From the NCBI GenBank assembly GCA_025453395.1, contig JALOQK010000004.1, positions 1 to 51,562 of the forward strand: 51,562 bases of DNA, in the 5' to 3' direction. Made by a program: the position numbers and the translations under genes. The stretch comes from Candidatus Omnitrophota bacterium. Lineage in GTDB: Bacteria > Omnitrophota > Gorgyraeia > Gygaellales > Profunditerraquicolaceae. Within the stretch, counting starts at the first letter, position 1; the number at the start of each line of letters is the position of its first letter. Below are positions 1 through 8,165 of this stretch, in pieces. The notes beneath the pieces are model-generated. The model was not told the DNA's origin. It worked only from the letters and a program-made list of their open reading frames with translations, and did no database searches.

Positions 1-453
1 TTCGCAAAACAAATCGCGGAGGTCCGCCTACGTGTTGTGGCGGAGTCTCTTGATTACTCAAGGTTTGCCTTTTACATAAGTATATATACTACATAAAGAG
101 CAAAATAATCTTATATATATAGTATAGATCTAATATACCCTATATTCAATGCTCCGGGGAATTTCTTGGAAAACGCTTTCTAAATTATAAGTTATTGCAT
201 ATCAATGGTTTACAAGATAAGAATCTTATTTTCAGGAGATTTTTACTAGATGAACCTTGACGGGGGCAGGGAAAAACTTTGTTTCCAGCTTTCAGCCTTC
301 AGCTATCAGCTATCAGCAAAAAACTAAAAGCGCAAAGCGAAAAGCCATAATTTAAAATTCAAAATTCTAAGTTTTAAGCTATAGTTTTGCCTGCCTTGCC
401 GGCAGGCAGGCGTTTTTACCTTTACACTCTGCGCTTTATTATCCTCTTGACCC
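1..453. other. Intergenic region, AT-rich, with repeat words
   Basis: No convincing gene. Positions 80-150 are very AT-rich, with alternating TA runs. Positions 250-327 hold a 25-codon open frame on the plus strand with AGGAG upstream, but its second half is only the TCAGC-type repeat. From 286 to 437 three repeat families lie back to back: TCAGC words (286-317), AAACTAAAAGC/AATTCAAAATT words (317-437) and a GCCTGCC...GGCAGGC hairpin (389-411). The first 70 bases may be the tail of something beyond the window edge. Confidence 0.6.
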
Positions 454-1107
454 TTAACTAATTTCCTGCTCCAACTTCGTGATCAACTTTGCGGTTTCCT
501 GTATCAAGGCATACGGCAACAGCTTTGAGATTTCTGCTTCCTGCTTAAGTGACTTCAAGGTGCCGATTAATCTTTTAACTGTCGTAACCTTCTTTACTTT
601 CTCCGCTTCTTCGGGGCCTAATTCCTTGCGCTCCCGAACCAACAAACCTAAATCATTTTTTAGCTGACGAACATCTTTTCCTTTTTCAAACACGCTTTCT
701 TTTAATTTCGCGTAATCGCCCTCTTCTATATCTTTCTTATTTTTGGCTAAACGCAAGAGGTTCACCGCTTCAAAACTTGGAATTTTTGCTGCCTTTTGCA
801 CGGTTGAAGAACCTTGCTCTAAATAAGCAGGCTCTTCCTTCTCAAGAAAATAATAAGACTTTAAAAGTTTTACCGCGGTTTCTTTTCTTACCCCCACTTC
901 TTTGGCAGTATAAAATTCAAATTCGCTGTATCCCCATTGTTTATAAAGCTTATCTTTCCAAACACTATAAAGCGAACGGCCCAACTCCACCCAGGAAACC
1001 TTAAAGTTCCTGGCTGTTTCAAGCACATGATAACGCACAGAACCCGGTTCAATCTCCTGCATTTTTTGATCAAGCTTATCCAGGAATTTTGGCTTAGAAA
1101 CATTCAT
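454..1107 (-). CDS. Conserved-looking hypothetical protein, 217 aa
   Basis: I do not recognise the family. The product is a soluble, highly charged, mostly helical protein with no signal peptide and no membrane segment. Residues 60-90 have a helix-turn-helix-like rhythm (TAKEVGVRKETAVKLLKSYYF), and the C-terminal half is rich in Lys and Glu, consistent with a long helix or coiled coil. The ATG at 1107 has a good upstream AGGAGG, which supports the start and shows this is a real gene. A DNA-binding role is possible but is only inferred from the helix pattern. It lies downstream of nth, separated by a 108-bp spacer with GAGTAATG-type repeat words, and appears to be a separate unit. Confidence 0.75.
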   Translation of the reverse strand: MNVSKPKFLDKLDQKMQEIEPGSVRYHVLETARNFKVSWVELGRSLYSVWKDKLYKQWGYSEFEFYTAKEVGVRKETAVKLLKSYYFLEKEEPAYLEQGSSTVQKAAKIPSFEAVNLLRLAKNKKDIEEGDYAKLKESVFEKGKDVRQLKNDLGLLVRERKELGPEEAEKVKKVTTVKRLIGTLKSLKQEAEISKLLPYALIQETAKLITKLEQEIS

Positions 1108-1215
1108 ATTCTCCTCCTGTTATCGTCTGATTAAATAATAAGAATGAGAAATGAGGACTCACCCCCACTCCCACCCTATACCCATAGCCCATTACTCACC
1201 ACTCATCCTATTTCC

Positions 1216-1866
1216 TTATCGGCTTTTTAAAACGCCTTTTTTTAAGCAATGTTTTTCTATTGGACAATTACTACAATAAGGAGAAACCGGCATACAGATA
1301 TGCTGGCCAAAAGCAACAAACCAAGTATTAAGGCCAATCCAGTATTTTTTAGGGATTATTTTTTCTAAAGCGCCTTCGGTATCTTCTGGGCGCTTGGTAA
1401 CAACCCAGCCCAGGCGATTAGAAACGCGATGCACATGCGTATCCACGCAAATTGCCGGAATATTAAAACCTAAACCTAAAACAAGAGCCGCTGTCTTAGG
1501 TCCAATTCCTTTGATCTTTAATAAATCTTCTCTTGTGTCCGGAACCTTGCTTTTATAATCCCGGATAATTATTTTACTTAAATTCCGGATTACTTCTGCC
1601 TTGGTATGATAAAACCCTACGGGATAAATTATTTTCGCGATGCGCTCAGAAGAGATCCCTAACATCTCTTGCGGGCTTTTTGCTTTAGCAAAGAGCGCAT
1701 TGGCCCTCTCCACGGTAACTTTATCTTTGGTGCGCAGGCTTAAAATACAGGAAACAAGCACTAAATACGGATCATGAAAGCGGGCAAATTCCGTGACTGA
1801 AGGAACGGCAAAATCTTTAACCGCGTTTTTAACAAGGCCAATTATTAATTCTTTTTTTTCTGACAC
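1216..1866 (-). CDS. nth: Endonuclease III (DNA glycosylase/AP lyase)
   Basis: Base-excision repair enzyme that removes oxidised pyrimidines and cleaves the abasic site. The helix-hairpin-helix around residues 117-131 carries the catalytic lysine (K124) in the KGIGPKT motif, and the catalytic aspartate is D142 in VDTHVHR. The C-terminal [4Fe-4S] ligands C191, C198, C201 and C207 have the classic C-x6-C-x2-C-x5-C spacing. At 216 aa the length is normal for the family. The start is GTG and overlaps the end of the upstream tRNA nucleotidyltransferase gene by 22 bp, which suggests translational coupling. It is the last gene of the long purD-to-nth gene train. Confidence 0.95.
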   Translation of the reverse strand: MSEKKELIIGLVKNAVKDFAVPSVTEFARFHDPYLVLVSCILSLRTKDKVTVERANALFAKAKSPQEMLGISSERIAKIIYPVGFYHTKAEVIRNLSKIIIRDYKSKVPDTREDLLKIKGIGPKTAALVLGLGFNIPAICVDTHVHRVSNRLGWVVTKRPEDTEGALEKIIPKKYWIGLNTWFVAFGQHICMPVSPYCSNCPIEKHCLKKGVLKSR

Positions 1867-3293
1867 TTCTTTAAGACCTTTGCCCCAAAATCTAAAGCCT
1901 CTTGTTTATCTTTTATCTTGCCAATAGCTTGCGCTTCTTCTATTTCTTTGAGGATTTTTCCCACTAATTCTGAAGGCTTTATGTTAAAAGCGCGCATGAT
2001 ATCATTACCATTAACAAGTTTAGGCAGTTTGACCTCTTTTGCCTTGCGGAAATATTCTTTGATCAAAAAAGCGCAGAGTTTTTCATGAGAAGACCGCGAC
2101 TGTTTTGTGGTTAACCTGCCGCGGGTGGCACGCTGGTCCGCTAAAGAAAGAGTCAATAGCCCCGGGGCATCGTTTCCTATATCACGAAAGAACCTAAAGG
2201 CCGCCCGGTCAGTTAATGTTTTATTGTCGGCCAAATACCCGGGCCTTAGATGCAAGAAAACAAGTTTATTCAAAAAAACTTCTTCATTATTAGACAATTT
2301 CATCTTGCGCGAAATTTCCCTTGTCAGGCGTGAACCAATCCATTCATGGCCATGGAAATAAAGCTTTCTTCCTTTTTTACGCTTGGCCTTGGGCTTGCCA
2401 ATATCATGAAGAAGTATCGCAAGTTTAATTAGTGCAAGGCGTTTATGTCCGGATGAAATTTCCTTATCCCAATATTCTTTAATATCACTATTCTTATTAA
2501 CTTTAACTAATTTATCAAATTGCTTCAAGGCCTCTAATGTATGCTCCCAAACATCCAGATGATGATAGGGGCCTTGGCTTATTTTGCGCATTACATCCAT
2601 TTCCGGCAAAAAAGCTTTAAGCACCCCATTTTTATCCATCATCCGGATATAAGAATATGTATCTTGAGTTTCTAATATTTTAAATAATTCTTCCCGGATG
2701 CGCTCAAATGAAACAGCAGACAATTTGTTTCTCTCTTTACGGATTTTCTTAAGGGTATCCGGGGAAATCTTAAAATCAAGCATGGCAGAAAAAGAAAACG
2801 CCCTCAATATCCTTAAGGGATCGTCTTGAAAAGTGTTCTTGGCTAAATGCCGGATGACCTTAGTCTCGATATCCCTTTGGCCATTCCAAGGATCAATAAA
2901 ATCCAACTTTCCAGTTAAGAATTTCTGATTCAACTCTATGGCCATGGCATTGATCGCAAAATCACGCAATCTTAAGTCGTCTTCTAAGGTAATCCCCCGG
3001 AAAGAAGAGATATCGATGGTATAGGTTTTACCCTCTACTTGTTTTAAAAGGCGGCAACAATCGTGTTGCTGGTCTAAAACTACAAAATCGGAATTAATCT
3101 TTCGGGAAAGCGCTTTTCCAAAAGAAATCGCATCTTTAGATAAACAAAAATCTATATCCGGATTTATTTTGCTGCGGTTTAAAAGAAGGTCGCGCAAAAA
3201 ACCTCCCACTAGGTACAATTGAACATTTTTCTCTTGGGAAAATACAAAAATATTTTCTAATAAGCCTTTTTCCTGCGGACTTAATTTTTTCAT
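1845..3293 (-). CDS. CCA tRNA nucleotidyltransferase/poly(A) polymerase family protein with HD domain
   Basis: Class II nucleotidyltransferase of the CCA-adding/poly(A) polymerase family. The head domain has VGGFLRD (29-35) followed by the metal-binding pair D46-x-D48. The flexible-loop motif LRDFAINAMA (109-118) and the DPLRILRA neck motif (158-165) follow. An HD phosphohydrolase domain (LLHDIGKP, H296/D297) lies in the C-terminal half. The role is 3'-CCA addition or repair of tRNA, or, if split into a specialised A-adding enzyme, only part of that. The family member cannot be decided from sequence alone. The 482-aa length fits HD-containing bacterial members. It sits 12 nt downstream of the bifunctional nuclease gene and overlaps nth. 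Confidence 0.9.
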   Translation of the reverse strand: MKKLSPQEKGLLENIFVFSQEKNVQLYLVGGFLRDLLLNRSKINPDIDFCLSKDAISFGKALSRKINSDFVVLDQQHDCCRLLKQVEGKTYTIDISSFRGITLEDDLRLRDFAINAMAIELNQKFLTGKLDFIDPWNGQRDIETKVIRHLAKNTFQDDPLRILRAFSFSAMLDFKISPDTLKKIRKERNKLSAVSFERIREELFKILETQDTYSYIRMMDKNGVLKAFLPEMDVMRKISQGPYHHLDVWEHTLEALKQFDKLVKVNKNSDIKEYWDKEISSGHKRLALIKLAILLHDIGKPKAKRKKGRKLYFHGHEWIGSRLTREISRKMKLSNNEEVFLNKLVFLHLRPGYLADNKTLTDRAAFRFFRDIGNDAPGLLTLSLADQRATRGRLTTKQSRSSHEKLCAFLIKEYFRKAKEVKLPKLVNGNDIMRAFNIKPSELVGKILKEIEEAQAIGKIKDKQEALDFGAKVLKKCQKKKN

Positions 3294-3305
3294 ATTAGAT
3301 ACTGC

Positions 3306-3722
3306 CTATATATTTTTATTCTTATTAAATATTTCGGATTGCTTGATCACTTCGTCTTCCACGAATATTGAAGCGTGGGCTCTTACTGCCAAGGCAATAC
3401 TATCGGAGGGCCTGGCATCAATGGTCTTGGTCTCTCCAGAAGAAGTGTGGATGACAAGTTTCGCGTGGAATGTGTCTTCTTCAAGCTTATCAATTATCAC
3501 CCTATCAAGGCGCGCCTGCAATTCTCCAAGCGCCAAATGCAATAGATCATGGGTCAATGGCCGAGGAGGGTTAAAACCGCTTATCTTTAACTTAATTGCC
3601 GATGCTTCAGCAAGGCCGATGACAATGGGCAAAAGCCGCTCGCCGTTTTTCTCTTTTAAAACAATAAGCTGATCATGCCTTTTCTCATCTATAACTATTT
3701 TATTCAATTCCATCTCTATCAT
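3306..3722 (-). CDS. Bifunctional nuclease domain (BFN/DUF151) protein
   Basis: A 138-aa protein matching the BFN/DUF151 family: an early LPIVIGLAEASAI segment, then PRPLTHDLL, and a C-terminal DARPSDSIALAVR signature. Family members have been reported with nuclease activity, but the physiological role in bacteria is unclear. No signal peptide. The ATG at 3722 has AAGGAGC six bases upstream, which fixes the start; an in-frame ATG three codons later is less well placed. It lies between nrdR and the CCA-type transferase, and a TCAGC word-repeat array fills the 47-nt gap to nrdR. Confidence 0.88.
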   Translation of the reverse strand: MIEMELNKIVIDEKRHDQLIVLKEKNGERLLPIVIGLAEASAIKLKISGFNPPRPLTHDLLHLALGELQARLDRVIIDKLEEDTFHAKLVIHTSSGETKTIDARPSDSIALAVRAHASIFVEDEVIKQSEIFNKNKNI

Positions 3723-3736
3723 GTATAGCTCCTTAT

Positions 3737-3774
3737 ATCAGCTATCAGCTGTCAGCTGTCAGCTGTCAGCTATC
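3737..3774. repeat. Family A word repeat (TCAGC-type), between nrdR and BFN gene
   Basis: Tandem, slightly drifting copies of CAGCTATCAGCTGTCAGC-type words. The array runs into the nrdR reading frame and supplies its TAG stop (complement of CTA at 3770-3772). The same words occur at 286-317, 4263-4333 and 23767-23915. Confidence 0.85.
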
Positions 3775-4261
3775 GACCTTTGGATTTGAGCTTCTTAATA
3801 GGTTTTTTTTCTTTCTTTAGAATATCATTTAATTCAACCATAAATTGCTCCACGTCTTTAAACTGCCGATACACAGAAGCAAACCTGACATAGGCAACAT
3901 CGTCTATTTCTTTTAATTTTTCCATAACCATTTCGCCGATACGCGTAACCGGAATCTCGCGCTCAAATTTTTTCTGGATATTGCGCTCAATCCAGGTAAC
4001 AATCTCTTCCATGCGCTCAACACCGACCGGCCTTTTCTCGCAGGCGCGCATGATTCCGGACAAGATCTTCTGCCGGTCAAAACCTTGCCTGCGGCCGTCT
4101 TTTTTTACTACCATTATTGCTAATTCTTCTATGTATTCATAGGTAGTGAATCTTTTAGCGCAACTCAAACATTCCCGCCTTCTTCTTATCGCAGATTCTT
4201 CCTGCGTCGCGCGGGAATCAACTACCTTGTCTTCTTTGTAACCGCAAAATGGACACTTCAT
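3770..4261 (-). CDS. nrdR: Transcriptional repressor NrdR
   Basis: Nucleotide-sensing repressor of ribonucleotide reductase genes. The N-terminal zinc ribbon has C3, C6, C31 and C34; an ATP-cone domain follows from about residue 49 ([16 protein letters not shown]) to about 140. Length (163 aa) is slightly above the usual 150-155 because of a basic tail. The start is fixed by the family N-terminus (MKCPFCG), yet there is no Shine-Dalgarno: the upstream sequence is a TCAGC word array that reaches the ATG. Another such array supplies the stop codon. No nrd gene or clear NrdR box is present in the window, so its targets lie elsewhere. Confidence 0.95.
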   Translation of the reverse strand: MKCPFCGYKEDKVVDSRATQEESAIRRRRECLSCAKRFTTYEYIEELAIMVVKKDGRRQGFDRQKILSGIMRACEKRPVGVERMEEIVTWIERNIQKKFEREIPVTRIGEMVMEKLKEIDDVAYVRFASVYRQFKDVEQFMVELNDILKKEKKPIKKLKSKGR

Positions 4262-4262
4262 A

Positions 4263-4333
4263 GTCAGCTTTCAGTCGTCAGCTTTCAGTCGTCAGCTTTC
4301 AGCTGATAGCTGAAGGCTGATAGCTGATAGCTT
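4263..4333. repeat. Family A inverted word repeat upstream of nrdR
   Basis: Left half is built of TCAGCTTTCAGTCG words, right half of GCTGATAGCTGAAGG words, so the two halves are imperfectly self-complementary and could fold into a hairpin of about 30 bp. It fills the whole 78-nt spacer between the dCMP deaminase stop and the nrdR ATG. Confidence 0.85.
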
Positions 4334-4339
4334 AAAATA

Positions 4340-4831
4340 CTATTTGATTTTCCTTACTTTAATCTTGGCCTCTTTTAAAAACCCTGCCGACATTTCATCC
4401 GGATACTCGCCGGCAATGACAATTTCTTTGATCCCGGCGTTGATCAACATCTTAGCGCAAATAGAACAGGGCTGATTGGTAATATAAAGCATGCTGTCTT
4501 TGGTGCTTACCCCGTGCAAAGCCGCCTGCAATATAACATTCTGCTCGGCATGTAAACCCCGGCAGAGTTCGTGTCTTTGCCCCGACGGAACCTTTAACTT
4601 CTCTCTGATACATCCTATATCGCTGCAATGTGCTAAGCCTGAAGGCGCGCCATTATAACCGGTAGCAAGAATTTTCTTGTCTTTTACTAAAACCGCTCCG
4701 ACGTTACGCCTAAAACAAGTCGCGCGTTTGGACACAAGAAAAGCTACTTCCATAAAATATTCATCCCAAGTTGGACGCCTGCTAATAATTTGTCTGCGGG
4801 AACTTTTTAAGATGTCTTTTTTGTTTTTCAT
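4340..4831 (-). CDS. dCMP deaminase (ComEB-type)
   Basis: Zinc-dependent deaminase converting dCMP to dUMP, feeding thymidylate synthesis. The active site is H94-A95-E96 plus P121-C122-x2-C125, typical of the cytidine/deoxycytidylate deaminase superfamily. The extra Cys/His residues between 69 and 90 (HCSDIGC and RHELC) match the second metal site seen in dCMP deaminases. Length 163 aa is normal. It begins 3 nt after the glyA stop. The glyA-dCMP deaminase-nrdR neighbourhood ties one-carbon and deoxynucleotide metabolism together. Confidence 0.92.
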   Translation of the reverse strand: MKNKKDILKSSRRQIISRRPTWDEYFMEVAFLVSKRATCFRRNVGAVLVKDKKILATGYNGAPSGLAHCSDIGCIREKLKVPSGQRHELCRGLHAEQNVILQAALHGVSTKDSMLYITNQPCSICAKMLINAGIKEIVIAGEYPDEMSAGFLKEAKIKVRKIK

Positions 4832-4834
4832 AGT

Positions 4835-6088
4835 TTAACCTAACTGTGGGTATAAAGGAAATCTCTTAGCAAGCTCTAAAACTTGGCCTCTTATTTTCTT
4901 AATCGTTTCTTTGTCATCTTTATTTTCAATAACGCTATTGATCAACCCGGCGATAAGGCGCATTTCTTCCTGCTTCATCTTGCGGGTGGTCAAAGATGGA
5001 GTTCCCAAGCGGATACCGCTTGTTACTGCTGGGCTTTTCTGATCATAAGGAATAAGGTTTTTATTTACGGTAATATTTGCCTCTTCTAAAACACCTGACG
5101 CATCAGAACCTGTAATATTCTTGGTGTTTAAATCTACAAGCATCAGATGCGTATCTGTCCCTCCGGCAACAATCCTAAACTTTAGTTTCTCTAAACTTGC
5201 AGCCAGTTCCCGGCTGTTTAATACGACTTGTTTTTGATAGGCCTTAAATTCCGGCAAGAGAGCCTCTTTAAAAGCCACAGCCTTGGCGGCAATTACATGC
5301 ATCAATGGCCCACCCTGCAGCCCGGGGAAAACCCGGGAATTAAGTTTTTTGGCGAATTCTTTTTTAGAAAGGATAAAACCGCCTCTGGGGCCGCGCAAAG
5401 TTTTATGCGTAGTAGAGGTAATAAAATCTGCGTAAGCAACCGGCGAAGGATGCACGCCTGCGGCAACTAATCCGGCAATATGCGCCATATCTACCATTAG
5501 ATACGCGCCAACCGCATCAGCTATGCTTCTAAATTTCTTAAAATCCAATTCTCTGGGATATGCCGAAGCGCCTGCTAAAACCAGTTTAGGCTTATGCTTC
5601 TTGGCAAGCTGCATAATATTATCATAATCCAACATTTCGGTTTTTCTGTCCACCCCATAAGTGGCAATATTATAAAACATCCCGGAGAAATTGTGCGCAT
5701 GCCCATGCGAAAGATGCCCCCCGCAGGCTAAATCCAAAGCCAGAATAGTGTCTTTGGGTTTTAAAGCTGCCATATAAACTGCCATGTTGGCTTGAGTTCC
5801 TGAATGCGGCTGAACATTAACGTATTCTGCGCCAAAAAGCTCTTTTGCCCGGGAAATCGCCAAATCCTCGGCGGTGTCCACGTTTCCGCAACCTCCATAC
5901 CAACGCGCCCCCGAGTAACCTTCAGCGTATTTATTAGTCAATACCGAAGCTTGTGTTTCCATGACCGCTAACGAAGTAAAATTCTCGGAAGCAATCATCT
6001 CCAAATTCTCTTCCTGCCGCTTTAGCTCGTTTTTAATTACCGCGTAAATATCCGGATCAGCCTGTTTTAAATGCGTAAAACCTTTCAT
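4835..6088 (-). CDS. glyA: Serine hydroxymethyltransferase
   Basis: PLP enzyme interconverting serine and glycine with transfer of a one-carbon unit to tetrahydrofolate, the source of 10-formyl-THF used by PurN and PurH. The PLP lysine is K229 in [13 protein letters not shown], at the same position as in the E. coli enzyme. Other family segments are [15 protein letters not shown] (52-66), QPHSGTQAN (93-101) and the VDMAHIAGL stretch. Length is 417 aa. The start overlaps rpiB by 4 bp (ATGA), so the two are translationally coupled. Confidence 0.97.
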   Translation of the reverse strand: MKGFTHLKQADPDIYAVIKNELKRQEENLEMIASENFTSLAVMETQASVLTNKYAEGYSGARWYGGCGNVDTAEDLAISRAKELFGAEYVNVQPHSGTQANMAVYMAALKPKDTILALDLACGGHLSHGHAHNFSGMFYNIATYGVDRKTEMLDYDNIMQLAKKHKPKLVLAGASAYPRELDFKKFRSIADAVGAYLMVDMAHIAGLVAAGVHPSPVAYADFITSTTHKTLRGPRGGFILSKKEFAKKLNSRVFPGLQGGPLMHVIAAKAVAFKEALLPEFKAYQKQVVLNSRELAASLEKLKFRIVAGGTDTHLMLVDLNTKNITGSDASGVLEEANITVNKNLIPYDQKSPAVTSGIRLGTPSLTTRKMKQEEMRLIAGLINSVIENKDDKETIKKIRGQVLELAKRFPLYPQLG

Positions 6089-6537
6089 ATTTTCATACCC
6101 TTCTCTATTTTATTGATTAAATCTACTCTGCGTTTATGCCTGCCGCCTTCAAAAGCGGTATCTAACCAAACTCTGGCCATTTTTTTGGCAAGTGCCGGCT
6201 TAACAAATAATGACCCCATAACCAAAATATTGCTATCGTTGTGCTGGCGGCTTAATTTCGCTGCTTCTAAATTATAAGCCAACGCCGCGCGCACTCTGGG
6301 GAATTTGTTGGCCACAATAGAATTGCCAATACCGCTTTTACAAATTAAAATTCCCTGCTTCAATCTACCCGAAGATACTTCTCTAGCCACAGCTGAAGCA
6401 GTGCTAGGATAATCACAACTTTCTTCTGAATAGGCCCCCACGTCTTTAACTTTGTACCCGGATTTAATAAGATAGGGCTTAAGCGATTCTTTTAAGGCAA
6501 AACCTCCATGGTCAGAACCAATAATTATCTTTTTCAT
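6085..6537 (-). CDS. rpiB: Ribose-5-phosphate isomerase B
   Basis: Interconverts ribulose-5-phosphate and ribose-5-phosphate, supplying ribose for PRPP and purines. The N-terminal [10 protein letters not shown] motif (7-16) and the catalytic cysteine C66 in ICKSGIGNS identify the RpiB/LacAB family. The basic [10 protein letters not shown] segment matches the phosphate-binding region. Length is 150 aa. The gene overlaps the TsaC fusion gene upstream and glyA downstream by 4 bp each. The order TsaC, phosphatase, RpiB, GlyA is the same as the ywlC-ywlE-ywlF-glyA order I recall from Bacillus. Confidence 0.95.
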   Translation of the reverse strand: MKKIIIGSDHGGFALKESLKPYLIKSGYKVKDVGAYSEESCDYPSTASAVAREVSSGRLKQGILICKSGIGNSIVANKFPRVRAALAYNLEAAKLSRQHNDSNILVMGSLFVKPALAKKMARVWLDTAFEGGRHKRRVDLINKIEKGMKI

Positions 6538-7592
6538 ATAATATCAACTATCCTTTCTACTGCCTGCTTTATGGTTTCAGAGGTAGCCAGATAAAGATCT
6601 CCTGATGAGCCCATGGGATCTTCAATATTAAGATCCCCCTCATCCTCTATTTTAGCAAATTCTTTCAATAAAAACACTCTACTTTTTACATCCGGCGCCA
6701 TGGCCAAAACGCGCTCTTCATGCATCTTCTCCATAACAAGTATAATATCCGACTTTCTTAATAATTCCGGGGTGATCCTTTTGGAGCGATGCGCGGAAAC
6801 ATCTATACCGTTTTGGCTCATCACTTCTTTAGTCAAAGATGAAGCCCCGGAGCCCTCTAACAACATGATCCCGGCGGATAGAACCTCTACATCAGTACGA
6901 TTTTTCTTCTTTAGCCTGTCAACTAAGAAAGCTTCAGCCATAACTGAACGGCAGGAATTACCAGTACAGATAAAAAGCACAGTTTTCATAGAGAATTCTT
7001 TCTCAATCTCTTCTTTTGTGATAAACCCTTGCCGTAAGAGCTTAAATTTATTTTGAGTTACATCAATTACTGTAGATTCTTTACCTAAGCGCACCCTTCC
7101 GGCATCAAGGACCAAATCCACTTTTTCTACCAAAGAAGCCGATATCTCTTGCGCGCTAACAGCAGGCGGCTCCCCAGAGATATTTGCCGACGGACAGATA
7201 ACCGGGCAAGAACAATAAGATATTACTTTTAAGGCGATCTCATCATCCGGCATGCGCATGCCGACAGTAGAACCGTCTTTAGCCTTAAAAACTATTGTAA
7301 GCGCCCCCGGCCAAAACTTTGATACAAGTTTCCAAGTCCCAATAGAAATGTCTTTGGCATATTGGGTAACTTTATCCTTGGCAGCAATATGCAAAGAATA
7401 ACTCTTGTCTTCGGGCCTTTGTTTAACACAAGAAAGCCGCTCTACCGCTTTCCGGTTTGAGCTATCAACAGCTATCCCGTACACTGTTTCCGTGGGAATG
7501 ATTACTAAACCGCCATTTTTAATAATTTGCGCGGCTTCTTTAATAAGCTTTTCATCGGGCTGCTGCGGATCAATTTTAATGATTTTACCCAA
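6534..7592 (-). CDS. TsaC/Sua5-type threonylcarbamoyl-AMP synthase fused to low-molecular-weight phosphatase
   Basis: Two-domain fusion. Residues 1-200 form a YrdC/TsaC domain: IIPTETVYGIAVDSSN (31-46), the KQRP segment, SANISGEPP (135-143) and ESTVID (172-177). This domain makes the threonylcarbamoyl-adenylate needed for t6A37 in ANN-decoding tRNAs. Residues 203-352 form a low-molecular-weight phosphatase: P-loop C209-TGNSC-R215-S and the general acid D325 in EDPMG. Ser at the fifth P-loop position (Thr in the YwlE arginine phosphatase, Ile in many tyrosine phosphatases) makes protein-arginine specificity possible but unproven. An internal ATG (M202) at 6989 lies exactly at the domain border, so a separate phosphatase could also be made. 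It begins 2 nt after the purE stop and overlaps rpiB by 4 bp. Confidence 0.93.
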   Translation of the reverse strand: MGKIIKIDPQQPDEKLIKEAAQIIKNGGLVIIPTETVYGIAVDSSNRKAVERLSCVKQRPEDKSYSLHIAAKDKVTQYAKDISIGTWKLVSKFWPGALTIVFKAKDGSTVGMRMPDDEIALKVISYCSCPVICPSANISGEPPAVSAQEISASLVEKVDLVLDAGRVRLGKESTVIDVTQNKFKLLRQGFITKEEIEKEFSMKTVLFICTGNSCRSVMAEAFLVDRLKKKNRTDVEVLSAGIMLLEGSGASSLTKEVMSQNGIDVSAHRSKRITPELLRKSDIILVMEKMHEERVLAMAPDVKSRVFLLKEFAKIEDEGDLNIEDPMGSSGDLYLATSETIKQAVERIVDII

Positions 7593-7594
7593 AC

Positions 7595-8071
7595 TTACAC
7601 CTTGATTTTGGTATTTTTGATTTTCGCGCGCATGTCAGTGCGATACTGCACAAGCGCATCGCGTATTTTCTTGTCCGATACTGCCAGAATTGCCAAGGCA
7701 AAAAGAGCCGCATTCTTTGCGCCTGCTTTTCCAATAGCCATAGAAGCAACCGGGATACCTGCGGGCATCTGCACAGTGGAAAGCAATGAATCCATGCCTT
7801 TTAGGCTTTGGCTTTCCATAGGAATACCGATAACCGGCAATACCGTATGCGCGGCAATTACTCCGGCTAAAGCGGCAGCGCCTCCTGCAGCAGCAATAAA
7901 AACCTGCGTTCCCCGATAAGGAGCTTTCTCTACGTAAGAAGCTAATTCCTTGGGCGTTCTGTGCGCGGATAAAACCTTAACTTCAAATTTTATTTTGAAA
8001 TCCTTTAAAACATTGATTGCTTCCTGCACGGTTTCTAAATCCGATTGACTGCCCATAATAATACTAATCAT
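7595..8071 (-). CDS. purE: N5-carboxyaminoimidazole ribonucleotide mutase
   Basis: Purine-pathway enzyme that moves the carboxyl group to give CAIR. Family motifs are ISIIMGSQSDLE at the N-terminus, SAHRTP, and the AAAGGAAALAGVIAAHT glycine/alanine-rich active-site loop. I chose the ATG at 8071 (158 aa) because GGGAGGTG lies directly upstream; a longer frame exists but its extra residues come from repeat words and do not look like PurE. PurK is not in the window, so whether this is a class I mutase cannot be settled. It lies between purD and the TsaC fusion. Confidence 0.95.
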   Translation of the reverse strand: MISIIMGSQSDLETVQEAINVLKDFKIKFEVKVLSAHRTPKELASYVEKAPYRGTQVFIAAAGGAAALAGVIAAHTVLPVIGIPMESQSLKGMDSLLSTVQMPAGIPVASMAIGKAGAKNAALFALAILAVSDKKIRDALVQYRTDMRAKIKNTKIKV

Positions 8072-8084
8072 AAGCACCTCCCTT

Positions 8085-8165
8085 AGTGTAAAGTGTAAAG
8101 CTAAAAACGAAAAACTATAATTCAAAACTTAAAATTTTTAATTTTACGCTATAGTTTTACGCTAA
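8085..8165. repeat. Family B/E composite word repeat between purE and purD
   Basis: A left arm of GTGTAAAGCTAAAAACG words, a central AT-rich AATTCAAAACTTAAAATTTTTAATT palindrome-like core (about 25 nt) and a right arm TTACGCTATAGTTTTACGC, which is the approximate reverse complement of the left. The purD stop codon abuts it. The same design occurs at 317-437, 9456-9579 and 29220-29345. Confidence 0.8.

Noticed and set aside
250-327. 25-codon plus-strand ORF with AGGAG upstream
   Set aside because: Its second half is the TCAGC word repeat and no family resemblance is visible; too short to support as a gene.
286-437. CRISPR-like array (repeated units in spacers)
   Set aside because: Units are 6-12 nt, drift in sequence, and have no fixed repeat length or unique spacers; no cas genes in the window.
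8072-8125. Longer N-terminus for purE
   Set aside because: The extra codons come from the word-repeat spacer, and a strong GGGAGGTG sits at the internal ATG (8071).
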